Made by a program: the position numbers and the translations under genes
Shown: positions 40,750 to 49,667 of the stretch, one piece after another
Numbering within the stretch: position 1 is the stretch's first letter
How the letters are laid out: each line of letters starts with the position of its first letter
NCBI RefSeq assembly: GCF_001698815.1
Contig: NZ_LGSI01000047.1
Span: 54,532 to 118,531, forward strand
Source of the DNA: Pseudomonas syringae
GTDB taxonomy: Bacteria > Pseudomonadota > Gammaproteobacteria > Pseudomonadales > Pseudomonadaceae
Direction of reading: 5' to 3'
Length of the DNA stretch: 64,000 bases
Notes under the pieces: generated by a model
Database searches by the model: none
The model's input: the letters and a program-made list of their open reading frames with translations, nothing else
Told to the model about the DNA's origin: nothing

Positions 40750-40842
40750 CGCACACCAACCTATCTTTATTGCAGATAGGTAATGACTTTACCGCACTTC
40801 AGTAATCTCTAGAATGCGCAGCCTGTGAAGAGGAGTTATCCC

Positions 40843-41175
40843 ATGTCTGCTTACTACCTGCTGGCCATTGCCATTTGCGCCGAAGTCATCGGCACCGTTT
40901 CCATGAAAGCCGTGAAAGGCTTGAGCACCCCGCTGCCGCTGTTGCTGGTCATTTGCGGCTACGCCATTGCTTTCTGGATGCTGATTCTGGTGGTGCGCAC
41001 CATTCCCGTCGGCGTGGCTTATGCGGTATGGGCTGGCATGGGGATTGTCATGGTCAGCGTCGCGGCGCTGTTTATTTACGGGCAGAAACTCGACCTGCCG
41101 GCGGTGCTGGGGATGGCGATGATCGTCGCGGGCGTGGTGGTGATCCAGTTGTTCTCGAAAACCGCCGGGCATTGA
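40843..41175 (+). CDS. emrE: Small multidrug resistance transporter, EmrE type
   Basis: 110 aa, four membrane helices. The essential Glu14 (AICAEVIGT) and Trp63 (YAVWAGMG) of SMR exporters are in register, so a proton-coupled exporter of quaternary ammonium or similar cations is expected. The ATG at 40843 follows AGGAG at 8 nt. By position and sequence it corresponds to PA4990 (EmrE) of P. aeruginosa, from memory. Divergent from the LysR gene. Confidence 0.9.
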   Translation: MSAYYLLAIAICAEVIGTVSMKAVKGLSTPLPLLLVICGYAIAFWMLILVVRTIPVGVAYAVWAGMGIVMVSVAALFIYGQKLDLPAVLGMAMIVAGVVVIQLFSKTAGH

Positions 41176-41224
41176 AAACGCGATCCTCTATAATGGCCGC
41201 ATTCTTCCGGCCACTGAGGTGCTC

Positions 41225-42400
41225 ATGCCTTCTGCTATTTCCACTGACGTTCTGATCGTCGGTGCCGGCGTTGCTGGTCTCTGGCTCAATGCCCGGCTGC
41301 GTCGTCAAGGATTCTCGACAGTTCTGGTAGAAAGTTCGGCACTGGGCGGCGGGCAAAGCCTGAAGTCCCAGGGCATCATTCACGGCGGCGCCAAATACGC
41401 GCTGCATGGCGCGCTGTCCGGCGCGTCCGAAGCCATTGCCGACATGCCGCGCCGCTGGCGTGAGGCGCTGTCGGGCAAGGGCGAGCTGGATCTGACCGGC
41501 GTTCGTCTGCTGTCCGAAGCGCATTACTTGTGGTCGCCTGGCACCCTGGCCGGCAATCTCACCAGCTTTTTCGCCAGCAAGGCGGTGCGCGGCCGCGTCG
41601 ATCAAGTCAAAGGCACCGACCTTCCCCCCGCGCTGCAAGATCCGAAATTCAAGGGCAAGGTGTATCGGCTGGCTGAACTGGTGATCGATGTACCGAGCCT
41701 GATCGCACGGCTTGCGGAATTGGCGGGCGACAGCTTGCTGGCCGGGCAGAACATCGAACCGCTGCACGACGGCGACCAGCTGATCGGTCTGTGCATTGAC
41801 GGGCGCAATATTCTTGCGCAACGGATCGTGCTCAGCGCAGGCGCCGGTAATGCACAACTGCTGAAGACGCTCGGCGTCTCGCAACCAACGATGCAACGCC
41901 GTCCGCTGCACATGGTGCTGGCCAAAGGGCCAACCCTGAAACCCTTGTACGCGCACTGCCTGGGCGGCGGACCGAAACCGCGTCTCACGGTCACCACCCA
42001 TCCGGCTGCCGATGGCCAATGGGTGTGGTACGTCGGCGGCGACGTCGCCGAGGCAGACGGAGTTGCCCGCGAACCAGCCGCACAAATCGCCGCAGTGAAA
42101 AAAGAACTGGGCACTTTGTTGCCCTGGATCGATCTCAGTCAGGTGCAATGGGCGACCTTGCGCGTTGACCGTGCAGAACCTGCGCAATCCGGCCTGACTC
42201 GCCCTGACAACGCGTTCCTCAACGTGCAGGGTCGATTGATGACGGGCTGGCCGACCAAGCTGGCCCTGGCTCCGGACTTTGCCGACCGGGTGCTGGCCGC
42301 GCTGTCTCATGATGAAATCCACCCAACGCCTCAGCCGCCGCTGGCAGGACTGCCACGACCGCCGCTGGCTGTACCAGTCTGGGATCAACTGCTGCCATGA
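41225..42400 (+). CDS. FAD-dependent oxidoreductase (DAO family)
   Basis: 391 aa starting MPSAISTDVLIVGAGVAGLWL, with the dinucleotide-binding GxGxxG at about 13-18 and the flavin-linked Glu in LVESSALGGGQS. LKSQGIIHGGAKYAL and VLSAGAGNAQLLKTLG are typical of glycine/D-amino-acid oxidase relatives. Substrate unknown. An ATGA overlap links it to the aldo/keto reductase, so the two probably act together. A GTG 6 nt upstream is an alternative start. Confidence 0.87.
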   Translation: MPSAISTDVLIVGAGVAGLWLNARLRRQGFSTVLVESSALGGGQSLKSQGIIHGGAKYALHGALSGASEAIADMPRRWREALSGKGELDLTGVRLLSEAHYLWSPGTLAGNLTSFFASKAVRGRVDQVKGTDLPPALQDPKFKGKVYRLAELVIDVPSLIARLAELAGDSLLAGQNIEPLHDGDQLIGLCIDGRNILAQRIVLSAGAGNAQLLKTLGVSQPTMQRRPLHMVLAKGPTLKPLYAHCLGGGPKPRLTVTTHPAADGQWVWYVGGDVAEADGVAREPAAQIAAVKKELGTLLPWIDLSQVQWATLRVDRAEPAQSGLTRPDNAFLNVQGRLMTGWPTKLALAPDFADRVLAALSHDEIHPTPQPPLAGLPRPPLAVPVWDQLLP

Positions 42401-43212
42401 CCGTCAAAACACTGCACGATTTGCATCGCCCGCTGGGCGGTACCGGCCTGATCGTCTCGCCGCTGGGCCTGGGCACGGTCAAGCTCGGCCGGGATCAAGG
42501 GGTCAAGTATCCCAATGGCTTCAAGATCCCGGACGACCAGCACGCGCAGATGCTGTTGAAGATGGCCAGAGACATGGGCATCAATCTGATCGACACCGCG
42601 CCCGCCTATGGCACCAGCGAAGAACGCCTCGGCCCGCTGCTGCGCGGTCAGCGTCAGGATTGGGTGATCGTCAGCAAGGTGGGCGAGGAGTTCGAAGCCG
42701 GCCAGTCGAGTCATGACTTCAGCCCTGAACACACGCGCAAGTCCGTGGAACGCAGCCTGAAACGCCTGGAAACCGATTTTATCGATCTGGTGTTGGTGCA
42801 TTCCGACGGCAACGATCTGGCCGTGCTCAACGACAGCGGCGTCTATCAGGCGCTGGCCGACCTGAAACGCGAAGGCAAGATTCGTGGCTTCGGCTTTTCC
42901 GGCAAGACCGTCGAGGGAGGCCTGCTGGCGCTGCGCGAAGGCGATTGTGCGATGGTCACGTACAACCTCAACGAACAGGGCGAAAAGCCAGTACTGGACT
43001 ACGCTGCTGCTCACGGCAAGGGCATTCTGATCAAGAAGGCTCTAGCCAGTGGCCACGTATGCCTGAGCCCGGGAGTCGATCCGGTACAGGCCAGTTTCCA
43101 GCTGCTGTTTGAGCATCCAGCGGTCGCCAGTGCTATTGTCGGGACCATTGATCCGCTCCATCTGGCCCACAACGTCGCCACTGCCGCTGCCGTGATTCGC
43201 CGTCAAGCCTGA
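42397..43212 (+). CDS. Aldo/keto reductase
   Basis: 271 aa (beta/alpha)8 barrel. The catalytic Asp-Tyr pair is in LIDTAPAYGTSEERLG; the usual Lys is in VIVSKVGEEF and the fourth residue in LVHSD. DPVQASFQLLFEHPAVASAIVGT is near the cofactor-binding end, though the classic NADPH-binding segment is shortened. Substrate unknown; coupled to the preceding FAD enzyme. Confidence 0.9.
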   Translation: MTVKTLHDLHRPLGGTGLIVSPLGLGTVKLGRDQGVKYPNGFKIPDDQHAQMLLKMARDMGINLIDTAPAYGTSEERLGPLLRGQRQDWVIVSKVGEEFEAGQSSHDFSPEHTRKSVERSLKRLETDFIDLVLVHSDGNDLAVLNDSGVYQALADLKREGKIRGFGFSGKTVEGGLLALREGDCAMVTYNLNEQGEKPVLDYAAAHGKGILIKKALASGHVCLSPGVDPVQASFQLLFEHPAVASAIVGTIDPLHLAHNVATAAAVIRRQA

Positions 43213-43248
43213 TGTAGGCGGCCGACCCCAACGCAAGAAGGAGCCGAT

Positions 43249-44208
43249 ATGCCGCGAACCCTGATTCGGAAAAACCCCAGCAACTTCAAAACCCTGCCGC
43301 TGTTCGTCGAAGCCACCCCCGAAGGCCTGAGCTACCAGAGCATCGGCATGCCGCTGAATTTTGCCCAGACCCAGCAGCGCCGCCGCAAAATCGAAGTGGC
43401 GGACAGTTCGCGCTTCGATACGGAACTGGCCAATCTCGGGGTTTCGGTACGTCTGACGTTGAATTGGCAAAACCGCGATTACTGGGTTCTGGTGCGCCAG
43501 CGTCGGCAGGATCGTGGCGACATCGTGCTCAAGCTGATCTCCGGTTATGTTCCGGCCCACGAACTGAATCTGCCGCTGCACACCGCGATTCAGGAAGTGG
43601 CCGAAGAGTGCCTGATCGAAACCCCGCAAGGCTGGTTGAGCGGGCGTTTCAATGACACCTGGCTACCGGCGCCCTACTCCGCCGCCCTGCACTATCGCGA
43701 AGCCATGCCGTTTCGCCTGACGCCCTTGTCCGGCGCGGCCCGCCCGGTACGTTGCGGCAGCATGACACTGATCGAACGGCCACGCGCCTACGTGCATCTG
43801 CCCACCGCTTCATTGCAGCTGATCTACGACATGCGCCTGGAAGTACCCAAGGAAGCACGGCCGCTGAGCCTGTTTCATGTGGATGAATGCCTGGAAAACG
43901 ATGAGCTGGTGGCCCGCCTCAATCGCAGCAAGCCTGACCTGTACCTGATGCCACTGGAAAACGGTGTGCCGCTGCCCGAGCTTTACACCCTCAAGCGCGA
44001 CAAGCTGACGCCAGCGGGAACACGCGGGCTGTATCTGGCGGAGAGCTTTGCGGCTCAGGACGGCTGGGTGGTGCGTGACGAGCGGATTCGCTGGAAAGAC
44101 TGGCTGCGCCAACAGGGCATGACCCCGCCGCCGAAAAAGACCGGCCTCAAGCGCCTGACCGGCAAGGCCCGGCAGTTGTTGCGGTTGGTGAAGGGTCTGA
44201 AAGGCTGA
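43249..44208 (+). CDS. Conserved protein with a Nudix-like box (often misnamed metal ABC transporter ATPase)
   Basis: 319 aa starting MPRTLIRKNPSNFK. No Walker A, signature or Walker B motif is present, so the common ABC ATPase label for this family is not supported. Residues 75-123 instead read like a Nudix core: DYWVLVRQRRQ strand, then G99-YVPAH-E105 (G-x5-E), nine residues, then QEVAEECLI (115-123) where the consensus is REUXEEXGU. Arg is replaced by Gln, Gly by Leu and two residues are inserted, so hydrolase activity is doubtful. The C-terminal 100 residues are basic. Function unknown; corresponds in position to PA4993 (from memory). Confidence 0.72.
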   Translation: MPRTLIRKNPSNFKTLPLFVEATPEGLSYQSIGMPLNFAQTQQRRRKIEVADSSRFDTELANLGVSVRLTLNWQNRDYWVLVRQRRQDRGDIVLKLISGYVPAHELNLPLHTAIQEVAEECLIETPQGWLSGRFNDTWLPAPYSAALHYREAMPFRLTPLSGAARPVRCGSMTLIERPRAYVHLPTASLQLIYDMRLEVPKEARPLSLFHVDECLENDELVARLNRSKPDLYLMPLENGVPLPELYTLKRDKLTPAGTRGLYLAESFAAQDGWVVRDERIRWKDWLRQQGMTPPPKKTGLKRLTGKARQLLRLVKGLKG

Positions 44209-44221
44209 AGCGCCGAATCTC

Positions 44222-44312
44222 CGTAGGACCGGCTTCAGCCGGGAGCACATCATTTGCGCCAGCGTGGCTCATGGCTCATGGCTCATGGCTCGCGGCTAAA
44301 GCCGCTCCTACG
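44222..44312. repeat. REPIN with tandem 7-mer in the loop
   Basis: CCGTAGGACCGGCTTCAGCC (44221-44240) opposes GGCTAAAGCCGCTCCTACGG (44294-44313). Between them GGCTCAT is repeated three times plus a partial fourth (44266-44291). It lies between the convergent Nudix-like gene and hldE. Confidence 0.85.
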
Positions 44313-44339
44313 GAGTTCAGTCGTTGCAGGACCGAAACT

Positions 44340-45761
44340 TCACTGCCGTCGAATCTTCTCGACAATCGCCGTGGTCGAACTGTTTTCAACCAGTCCCAAC
44401 ACTTTCACGGTTCCACCGTAAGCCTGGACGATATCCGCGCCGACCACCTGGTCGATGCCGTAATCGCCGCCTTTGACCAATACGTCCGGTTTGACATGGC
44501 TCAGCAGGTTTTCCGGAGTGCCTTCGGGGAAGCTGATCACCCAGTCCACCGCGCCCAGGCCAGCAAGTACGGCCATGCGGCGGTCTACGCTGTTGATCGG
44601 ACGACCCGGCCCTTTCAGGCGGCTGACGGAAGCATCGTCGTTGACGGCAACGATCAGGCGATCACCCTGAGCGCGAGCCTGTTCCAGATACGTCACGTGA
44701 CCGGCATGCAGGATGTCGAAGCAGCCGTTGGTGAACACGATCTTTTCTTTATGCGCACGCGCGTCGTCGATGGCCAGCAGCAGTTGGTCCAGACTCAACA
44801 CACCGCGCTCGGAACCCTCTTCGCGCTGAATCGCCCGACGCAGCTCCGGTGCGCTGATCGCTGCCGTACCCAGCTTGCCGACCACGATACCTGCGGCCAG
44901 ATTGGCTAACGCCACCGCATGGGGAAGTTCTTCGCCTGCGGCGATTGCCGCTGCGAGCGTGGAAATAACTGTATCGCCAGCACCGGTGACGTCAAAGACT
45001 TCACGGGCGCGCGCTGGCAAATGCAGCGCCGGGTGATCCGGGCGCAACAAGGTCATGCCGTGTTCGCCACGGGTTACCAGCAACGCGCCGAGCTCCAGTT
45101 CGCTCATCAATTGCGCGCCTTTGGCGACCAGTTCGGCTTCGTCGACGCAATGGCCGACGATGGCTTCGAATTCACTGAGGTTAGGCGTGATGACGCTGGC
45201 GCCGCGATAGATGGCGAAATCCTTGCCCTTCGGATCGGCGAGCACCGGAATGCCGCGCTCGCGGGCCAACTTGATCAACACCTGATGATTTTTCAGCGCG
45301 CCCTTGCCGTAATCAGACAGCACCAGCACTTTGATACCGTCGAGCAGGCCATCTACTTCAGCGCTTAAGGCTTCGGCATCGGTGGAGAACGGTTCTTCAA
45401 AGTCGATACGCAGCAATTGCTGGTGGCGGCTCATGACCCGCAGCTTGACGATGGTCGGCTGGTGGGCGATGCGCTGGAAACGTGCCAGCACGCCGGCAGC
45501 CTTCAGGCTATTGGCAAGGCTTTCGGCAGCCTCATCCTCCCCGGTAACGCCTACCAGAGAAGCGGGTGCACCCAGTGCGGCGATGTTCAAGGCAACGTTG
45601 GCGGCACCGCCTGGACGATCCTCGATCTGCTCGACCTTGACCACCGGCACCGGCGCCTCCGGTGAAATCCGCGAGGTACCGCCATGCCAATAGCGGTCGA
45701 GCATGACATCGCCCACTACCAAGACTGGTGCTTGATCGAAACGCGGCATGGACAACTTCAT
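44340..45761 (-). CDS. hldE: HldE, bifunctional heptose kinase/adenylyltransferase
   Basis: Makes ADP-heptose for the LPS inner core. 473 aa. The N-terminal ribokinase-like domain (about 1-318: GDVMLDRYWHGGTSRISPEAP, GGAANVALN, DVTGAGDTVISTLA) phosphorylates D-heptose-7-phosphate at C1. The C-terminal nucleotidyltransferase (about 341-473: FTNGCFDILHAGHV with the HxGH motif, and the downstream VENSSTTAIVEKI) adds AMP. It follows the waaL-msbA frame in the same direction, with a REP between. Confidence 0.98.
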   Translation of the reverse strand: MKLSMPRFDQAPVLVVGDVMLDRYWHGGTSRISPEAPVPVVKVEQIEDRPGGAANVALNIAALGAPASLVGVTGEDEAAESLANSLKAAGVLARFQRIAHQPTIVKLRVMSRHQQLLRIDFEEPFSTDAEALSAEVDGLLDGIKVLVLSDYGKGALKNHQVLIKLARERGIPVLADPKGKDFAIYRGASVITPNLSEFEAIVGHCVDEAELVAKGAQLMSELELGALLVTRGEHGMTLLRPDHPALHLPARAREVFDVTGAGDTVISTLAAAIAAGEELPHAVALANLAAGIVVGKLGTAAISAPELRRAIQREEGSERGVLSLDQLLLAIDDARAHKEKIVFTNGCFDILHAGHVTYLEQARAQGDRLIVAVNDDASVSRLKGPGRPINSVDRRMAVLAGLGAVDWVISFPEGTPENLLSHVKPDVLVKGGDYGIDQVVGADIVQAYGGTVKVLGLVENSSTTAIVEKIRRQ

Positions 45762-45869
45762 CGAACAACCCGTGACTAAATGAACAGGGGCGGAATCTTA
45801 GCACAGGGTTTGGAAAGGCTTGGAGTTGCGAAGCATTGCAAAACCCCTATTGCAGAGGCAGACCGGATT

Positions 45870-45923
45870 CGTAGGACCAGCTTTAGCCGGGAGAACGCTC
45901 TCCCGGCTAAAGCCGGTCCTACG
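45870..45923. repeat. REP palindrome between msbA and hldE
   Basis: CGTAGGACCAGCTTTAGCCG-GGAGA opposes TCTCCCGGCTAAAGCCGGTCCTACG around a 4-nt centre, with one mismatch (CCAGC versus GCCGG side). It could form a stable hairpin at the 3' end of msbA mRNA. Confidence 0.88.
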
Positions 45924-45937
45924 AAATAGCGCAGCTT

Positions 45938-47746
45938 TTAGATCGCGCCAACCGGAGCCGGTTCGTCCAGGCCCATGGCGTGCAGGCGGGCGTAGTAGCC
46001 GTTCTGCGCCAACAGCTCGGCGTGGGTGCCGCGCTCGACGATCCGACCGGCGTCCATCACCAGAATCAGGTCGGCCCGCTCGATGGTGGTCAGGCGGTGT
46101 GCAATAACCAGCGTCGTGCGACCTTTCATCACGTGATCCAGCGCTGCCTGGATGTGACGCTCGGACTCGGTATCCAGCGCCGACGTTGCTTCATCGAGGA
46201 TCAGCAGAGGCGCGTTTTTCAGCAGCGCCCGGGCGATTGCCAGACGCTGGCGTTGACCGCCGGACAGCAGCACGCCGTTTTCACCGACTTGTGTATCAAA
46301 ACCTTCCGGCAACTGATCGATGAACTCCTTGGCGTAGGCGTCCGCCGCTGCGGATTCAATATCGGCACGCGGAGCGCCAGCCAGGTCGCCGTAGGCAATG
46401 TTGTTGGCGACGCTGTCGTTGAACAGCGTGACGCTCTGGGTGACCTGGGCGATGTGACGACGCAGGTTACGCAGGGTGTAGTCGCTGATTTCCACGCCAT
46501 CGAGCAGGATTTGCCCGGTGTTGTGCTGATAGAAACGCGGAATCAGATTGGCCAGCGTTGACTTGCCGCTGCCCGAGCGCCCGACCAGAGCAATCATTTG
46601 CCCCGGTGCCGCAGCAAAGCTGATGTCGTTCAGAACCTGACGTTCAGTGCCCGGATACGTGAAGCTGAGATTCTTGACTTCCAGATGGCCAGTCACGCGC
46701 TCACGTTCAACCGAACCGCTGTCGAACTCAGGCTCGACATCAAGCTGTTCGAATATGCTTTCGGCGCCAGCAACACCTTTTTGGATGGTCGAACTGACTT
46801 CGGACAGCTGTCGGATCGGTTTCGGCAGCAAGCCCGCAGCCGTGATGTAAGCCACCAGATCGCCAGCGGTCGCATCGCCACGCAGGTACAAGACCAGGAA
46901 CATCAATACCGCCATGGCGGTGTAGATCACCAGTTGCAGCATCGGCGTATAGACCGCGCCGGTCTTGGTCATGCGCAGCTGCTTGTCGGTGTTGCTCTGG
47001 CTAGCATTGGCGAAGCGGTCCTGCTCGTACTTCTCGCCGCCGAAGCTGCGCACCACGCGATAGCCCTGGATGGTCTCGGAAGCCACGTGAGTCACGTCAC
47101 CCATGGCGACCTGAATCTTCTTGCTCTGCTTGCGGAATTTCTTGCTGGCACTGCCCACCATCGTGGCGATCAGCGGCAGGATTGCCAGCATCACCAGCGT
47201 CAGCTGCCAGTTCATCCACAGCAGGTAGATGAACAGGAAAACAATGGTCAGGCCTTCACGAATGACGACTTTGATCGCATCGGTCGCCGCGCCCGTCACC
47301 ATCGTCACGTTGAAGGTAATGCGCGAGATCAGGTGGCCCGAGTTATGGGTATCGAAATAACGATTGGGCAAGACCAGCAGTTTATTGAACAACTCAACCC
47401 GCAGGTCATGCACCAGTCCCAGGGAAACCTTGGCCAGGAAATAGTTGCCCAGATACGAACCCAGGCCTTGCCACGCGGCAATCAGCACGATCAGCAGCGG
47501 CACCGCCTGCAGCAATTGCAGGTCGCGCAGGTACGGAACGTTAGGGAACAGCACCGCTTCCGGGTTGCTCAGGCCATCGACAAAGTACTTCAGAATGCCG
47601 GCCAACATGGGCTGGGTCGAAGCAAAAATGACGAAGCCGATGATGCTGAGCAGGAAAATCCCGATGTAGGGCCTGACGTAATTCAGCAGTCGAAAATAGA
47701 TTTTCAGGCTGGAGCTTTGTCCGGCGTCGGACGCTTTGTTGCTCAT
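45938..47746 (-). other. msbA: MsbA module within the fused frame
   Basis: The part of the fused frame that corresponds to full-length MsbA, the ATP-driven flippase moving lipid A-core across the inner membrane. An ATG at 47746 gives exactly the usual MsbA length and N-terminus, so independent initiation here is plausible. The TTTAAT just before it contains TAA in another frame, so a one- or two-base shift would separate the two genes. Confidence 0.7.
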
Positions 47747-48937
47747 ATTAAAGCTCGCTGATGTAGAAGAACGCGCGATTTTATCACAGGCGTCGCGCTG
47801 GACCCTGGCCCAAACCATGACAGTGGCAAGCCCGATCGGCAGCCAGCTGATAAACCACTCGGCGCGCGGCGAACCCGTCAGGCTGGCCGCGTCGAACTGC
47901 ATGGCCAGGGTGGAGAATAGCCACATCCCCAGCAACCCGCGCCCCAACGGCGTATCACGACCGCGCCAGCCTTCGCGCAGAACCGCCAGCCAGACCACCG
48001 CCCAGAGCAGCATTCCAGGGACACCCAGCTGAATGGCCGTGTGGGTGAACAGATTGTGCGAGTGATCAAAACGCAGGCCGTCGGCGACCACCACATCGTA
48101 AGGCGCTCCCAGACCGATACCGATCCATGGATGCAGGCTGATCATCTTGACTGCAGCGACAAATATTTCGGGACGATACGATGAGCCACGCGCCATCATC
48201 AGCGGTTCAAGCAGCCAGAAGCCGATGGCCGCCAGCAACACCGCTGCGGCAGCGACCAAATAGGCGCGCCGATCGCGGCACCAGATCGGCATCGCCACCA
48301 CGGTAAAGAACAACGCCAGCGCGGCGCCGCGACTCTGGGACAGCACGACAAACCCGCCGGTCAGCGCCAAGGCCAGCAACCAGAGCCCTTGCAGTGGCAA
48401 CCGTTTCGGCGGCCACATCAACATCCAGATAGCGGCAAGCCCGACCACATAAGCGCCGAGAATCGGGTGGGACAGTTCACCAATGCCTTCCAGACGCGCA
48501 TGCCAAAGGTTATGACGGATGCCGAAGAACTCGATCATCGACACCAGCGCGGCCAGCGCCATGCCGATCCCCGCCCACTGCATCAGGCGAATCACCCGGT
48601 CCGGTCGGGCATCGGCCAGGATCGGGAAAAACAGCACGAACAGGCCGATGTACAACATGCGTTTGAATTCGCGACCCGGTTCCTCGGCATGTGACCAATA
48701 AAGACTGATGGTCGACCAGAGCCCGAGCAGCAACAAAGAGACACACAGGATACGCTGCTGACGCCAGAACTCGCCCAGCCGCGCACGCGCCGACCACGCC
48801 AGTACCAGGCCGGGCACCCAGATCAATGCCACGAGGCCTTGCTGGTAAATCTTGTTGGAGGGAGCGAAGGCAATTGCCAGCAAAAACCACAGCAGCCCGG
48901 CGGATAACCAGACTTGTGCCCAACGGCGTGCGTACAT
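45938..48937 (-). CDS. msbA: Continuous frame: WaaL/O-antigen ligase domain fused to MsbA lipid A flippase
   Basis: A single 999-codon frame. Residues 1-385 are a polytopic O-antigen ligase/polymerase-type protein (about ten helices; VVLSQSRGAALALFF and the periplasmic FDHSHNLFTHT, with the His typical of WaaL). Residues 398-999 are a complete 602-aa MsbA starting MSNKASDAGQSSS: six-helix exporter domain, then Walker A GRSGSGKST, signature LSGGQRQRLAIARALL and Walker B LLILDEATSALD. Strong AGGAG precedes the ATG at 48937; the internal ATG at 47746 has only a weak site. Either a real fusion, or two genes whose separating stop was lost by mutation or sequencing error. Confidence 0.82.
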   Translation of the reverse strand: MYARRWAQVWLSAGLLWFLLAIAFAPSNKIYQQGLVALIWVPGLVLAWSARARLGEFWRQQRILCVSLLLLGLWSTISLYWSHAEEPGREFKRMLYIGLFVLFFPILADARPDRVIRLMQWAGIGMALAALVSMIEFFGIRHNLWHARLEGIGELSHPILGAYVVGLAAIWMLMWPPKRLPLQGLWLLALALTGGFVVLSQSRGAALALFFTVVAMPIWCRDRRAYLVAAAAVLLAAIGFWLLEPLMMARGSSYRPEIFVAAVKMISLHPWIGIGLGAPYDVVVADGLRFDHSHNLFTHTAIQLGVPGMLLWAVVWLAVLREGWRGRDTPLGRGLLGMWLFSTLAMQFDAASLTGSPRAEWFISWLPIGLATVMVWARVQRDACDKIARSSTSASFNMSNKASDAGQSSSLKIYFRLLNYVRPYIGIFLLSIIGFVIFASTQPMLAGILKYFVDGLSNPEAVLFPNVPYLRDLQLLQAVPLLIVLIAAWQGLGSYLGNYFLAKVSLGLVHDLRVELFNKLLVLPNRYFDTHNSGHLISRITFNVTMVTGAATDAIKVVIREGLTIVFLFIYLLWMNWQLTLVMLAILPLIATMVGSASKKFRKQSKKIQVAMGDVTHVASETIQGYRVVRSFGGEKYEQDRFANASQSNTDKQLRMTKTGAVYTPMLQLVIYTAMAVLMFLVLYLRGDATAGDLVAYITAAGLLPKPIRQLSEVSSTIQKGVAGAESIFEQLDVEPEFDSGSVERERVTGHLEVKNLSFTYPGTERQVLNDISFAAAPGQMIALVGRSGSGKSTLANLIPRFYQHNTGQILLDGVEISDYTLRNLRRHIAQVTQSVTLFNDSVANNIAYGDLAGAPRADIESAAADAYAKEFIDQLPEGFDTQVGENGVLLSGGQRQRLAIARALLKNAPLLILDEATSALDTESERHIQAALDHVMKGRTTLVIAHRLTTIERADLILVMDAGRIVERGTHAELLAQNGYYARLHAMGLDEPAPVGAI

Positions 48938-49043
48938 CCTGACTCCTAATTTTCAGACCAGACCAGCCCGGCATGGTGCAAGCGGCAACTTTTCGGCATC
49001 ATTGCGCGTCAATCCGCTCGCATTCCAACAAGGCTTTCTACTG

Positions 49044-49649
49044 ATGCAATGCTTACGGCTCTCAAAGGCCGCTTTAAATCAAATGATCGTCGGCGCCAAA
49101 GTGCTGGAGGCCGACAGCTATGGCGCGAAAGTGTACATGTTGCAGGATGGCAAAATCCTTAAACTGTTCCGCCGCAAGCGATGGTTTTCATCGGCACTGC
49201 TGCGCCCCTATTCGAAACGCTTCATCGATAACGCGGCAAAGCTTGAGAAACTGGGGGTTCCAACCCTCAAGGTGACGCATTTCTACACCCTCGACAAACC
49301 CGGCATGACGGCGGTTCTGTATCGCCCGTTGCCGGGTGAAACCCTGCGACAGCTGGCCCGCCAGCCAGGTTTCAGCTGGCAGCAGCAGCTCCCGGCGCTT
49401 ATCGAGCTGGTGCGCAGTCTGCATCAATCGGGGATTTATTTCAGATCGTTGCACTTGGGGAATATCGTCGTCACGCCGGAAGAAAAGCTGGGCCTGATCG
49501 ATGTGGCCGATATGCGCTTCTTCAAGGCTCCGCTTTCCGAGCGCCTGATCAAGCGCAACGTTCAGCATTTCTCCAGCTATATCAAGCGTGAGAACCTGGG
49601 CGATGAATTCCCTCTGCAAGCGCTGGAACAGGCATTGCTCGCAGCCTGA
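49044..49649 (+). CDS. Small LPS-kinase-like protein (toluene tolerance/InaA-type)
   Basis: 201 aa from the ATG at 49044 (MQCLRLSKAALNQM). It resembles the WaaP/Kdo-kinase branch of protein-kinase-like folds: AKVYMLQDGKILKLFRRK supplies the nucleotide-binding Lys, YFRSLHLGNIVV the catalytic loop (HxGN), and LGLIDVADMRF the metal-binding Asp where DFG would be. The N-lobe is short. Likely phosphorylates an LPS-core sugar or a related substrate (inference). It is divergent from the waaL-msbA frame and convergent with the next glycosyltransferase. Corresponds in position to PA4998. Confidence 0.8.
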   Translation: MQCLRLSKAALNQMIVGAKVLEADSYGAKVYMLQDGKILKLFRRKRWFSSALLRPYSKRFIDNAAKLEKLGVPTLKVTHFYTLDKPGMTAVLYRPLPGETLRQLARQPGFSWQQQLPALIELVRSLHQSGIYFRSLHLGNIVVTPEEKLGLIDVADMRFFKAPLSERLIKRNVQHFSSYIKRENLGDEFPLQALEQALLAA

Positions 49650-49667
49650 AACACTTGCGGCGTCGAT

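Noticed and set aside
43249..44208. Metal ABC transporter ATPase as the product name
   Set aside because: No Walker A, LSGGQ or Walker B motif is present in the protein.
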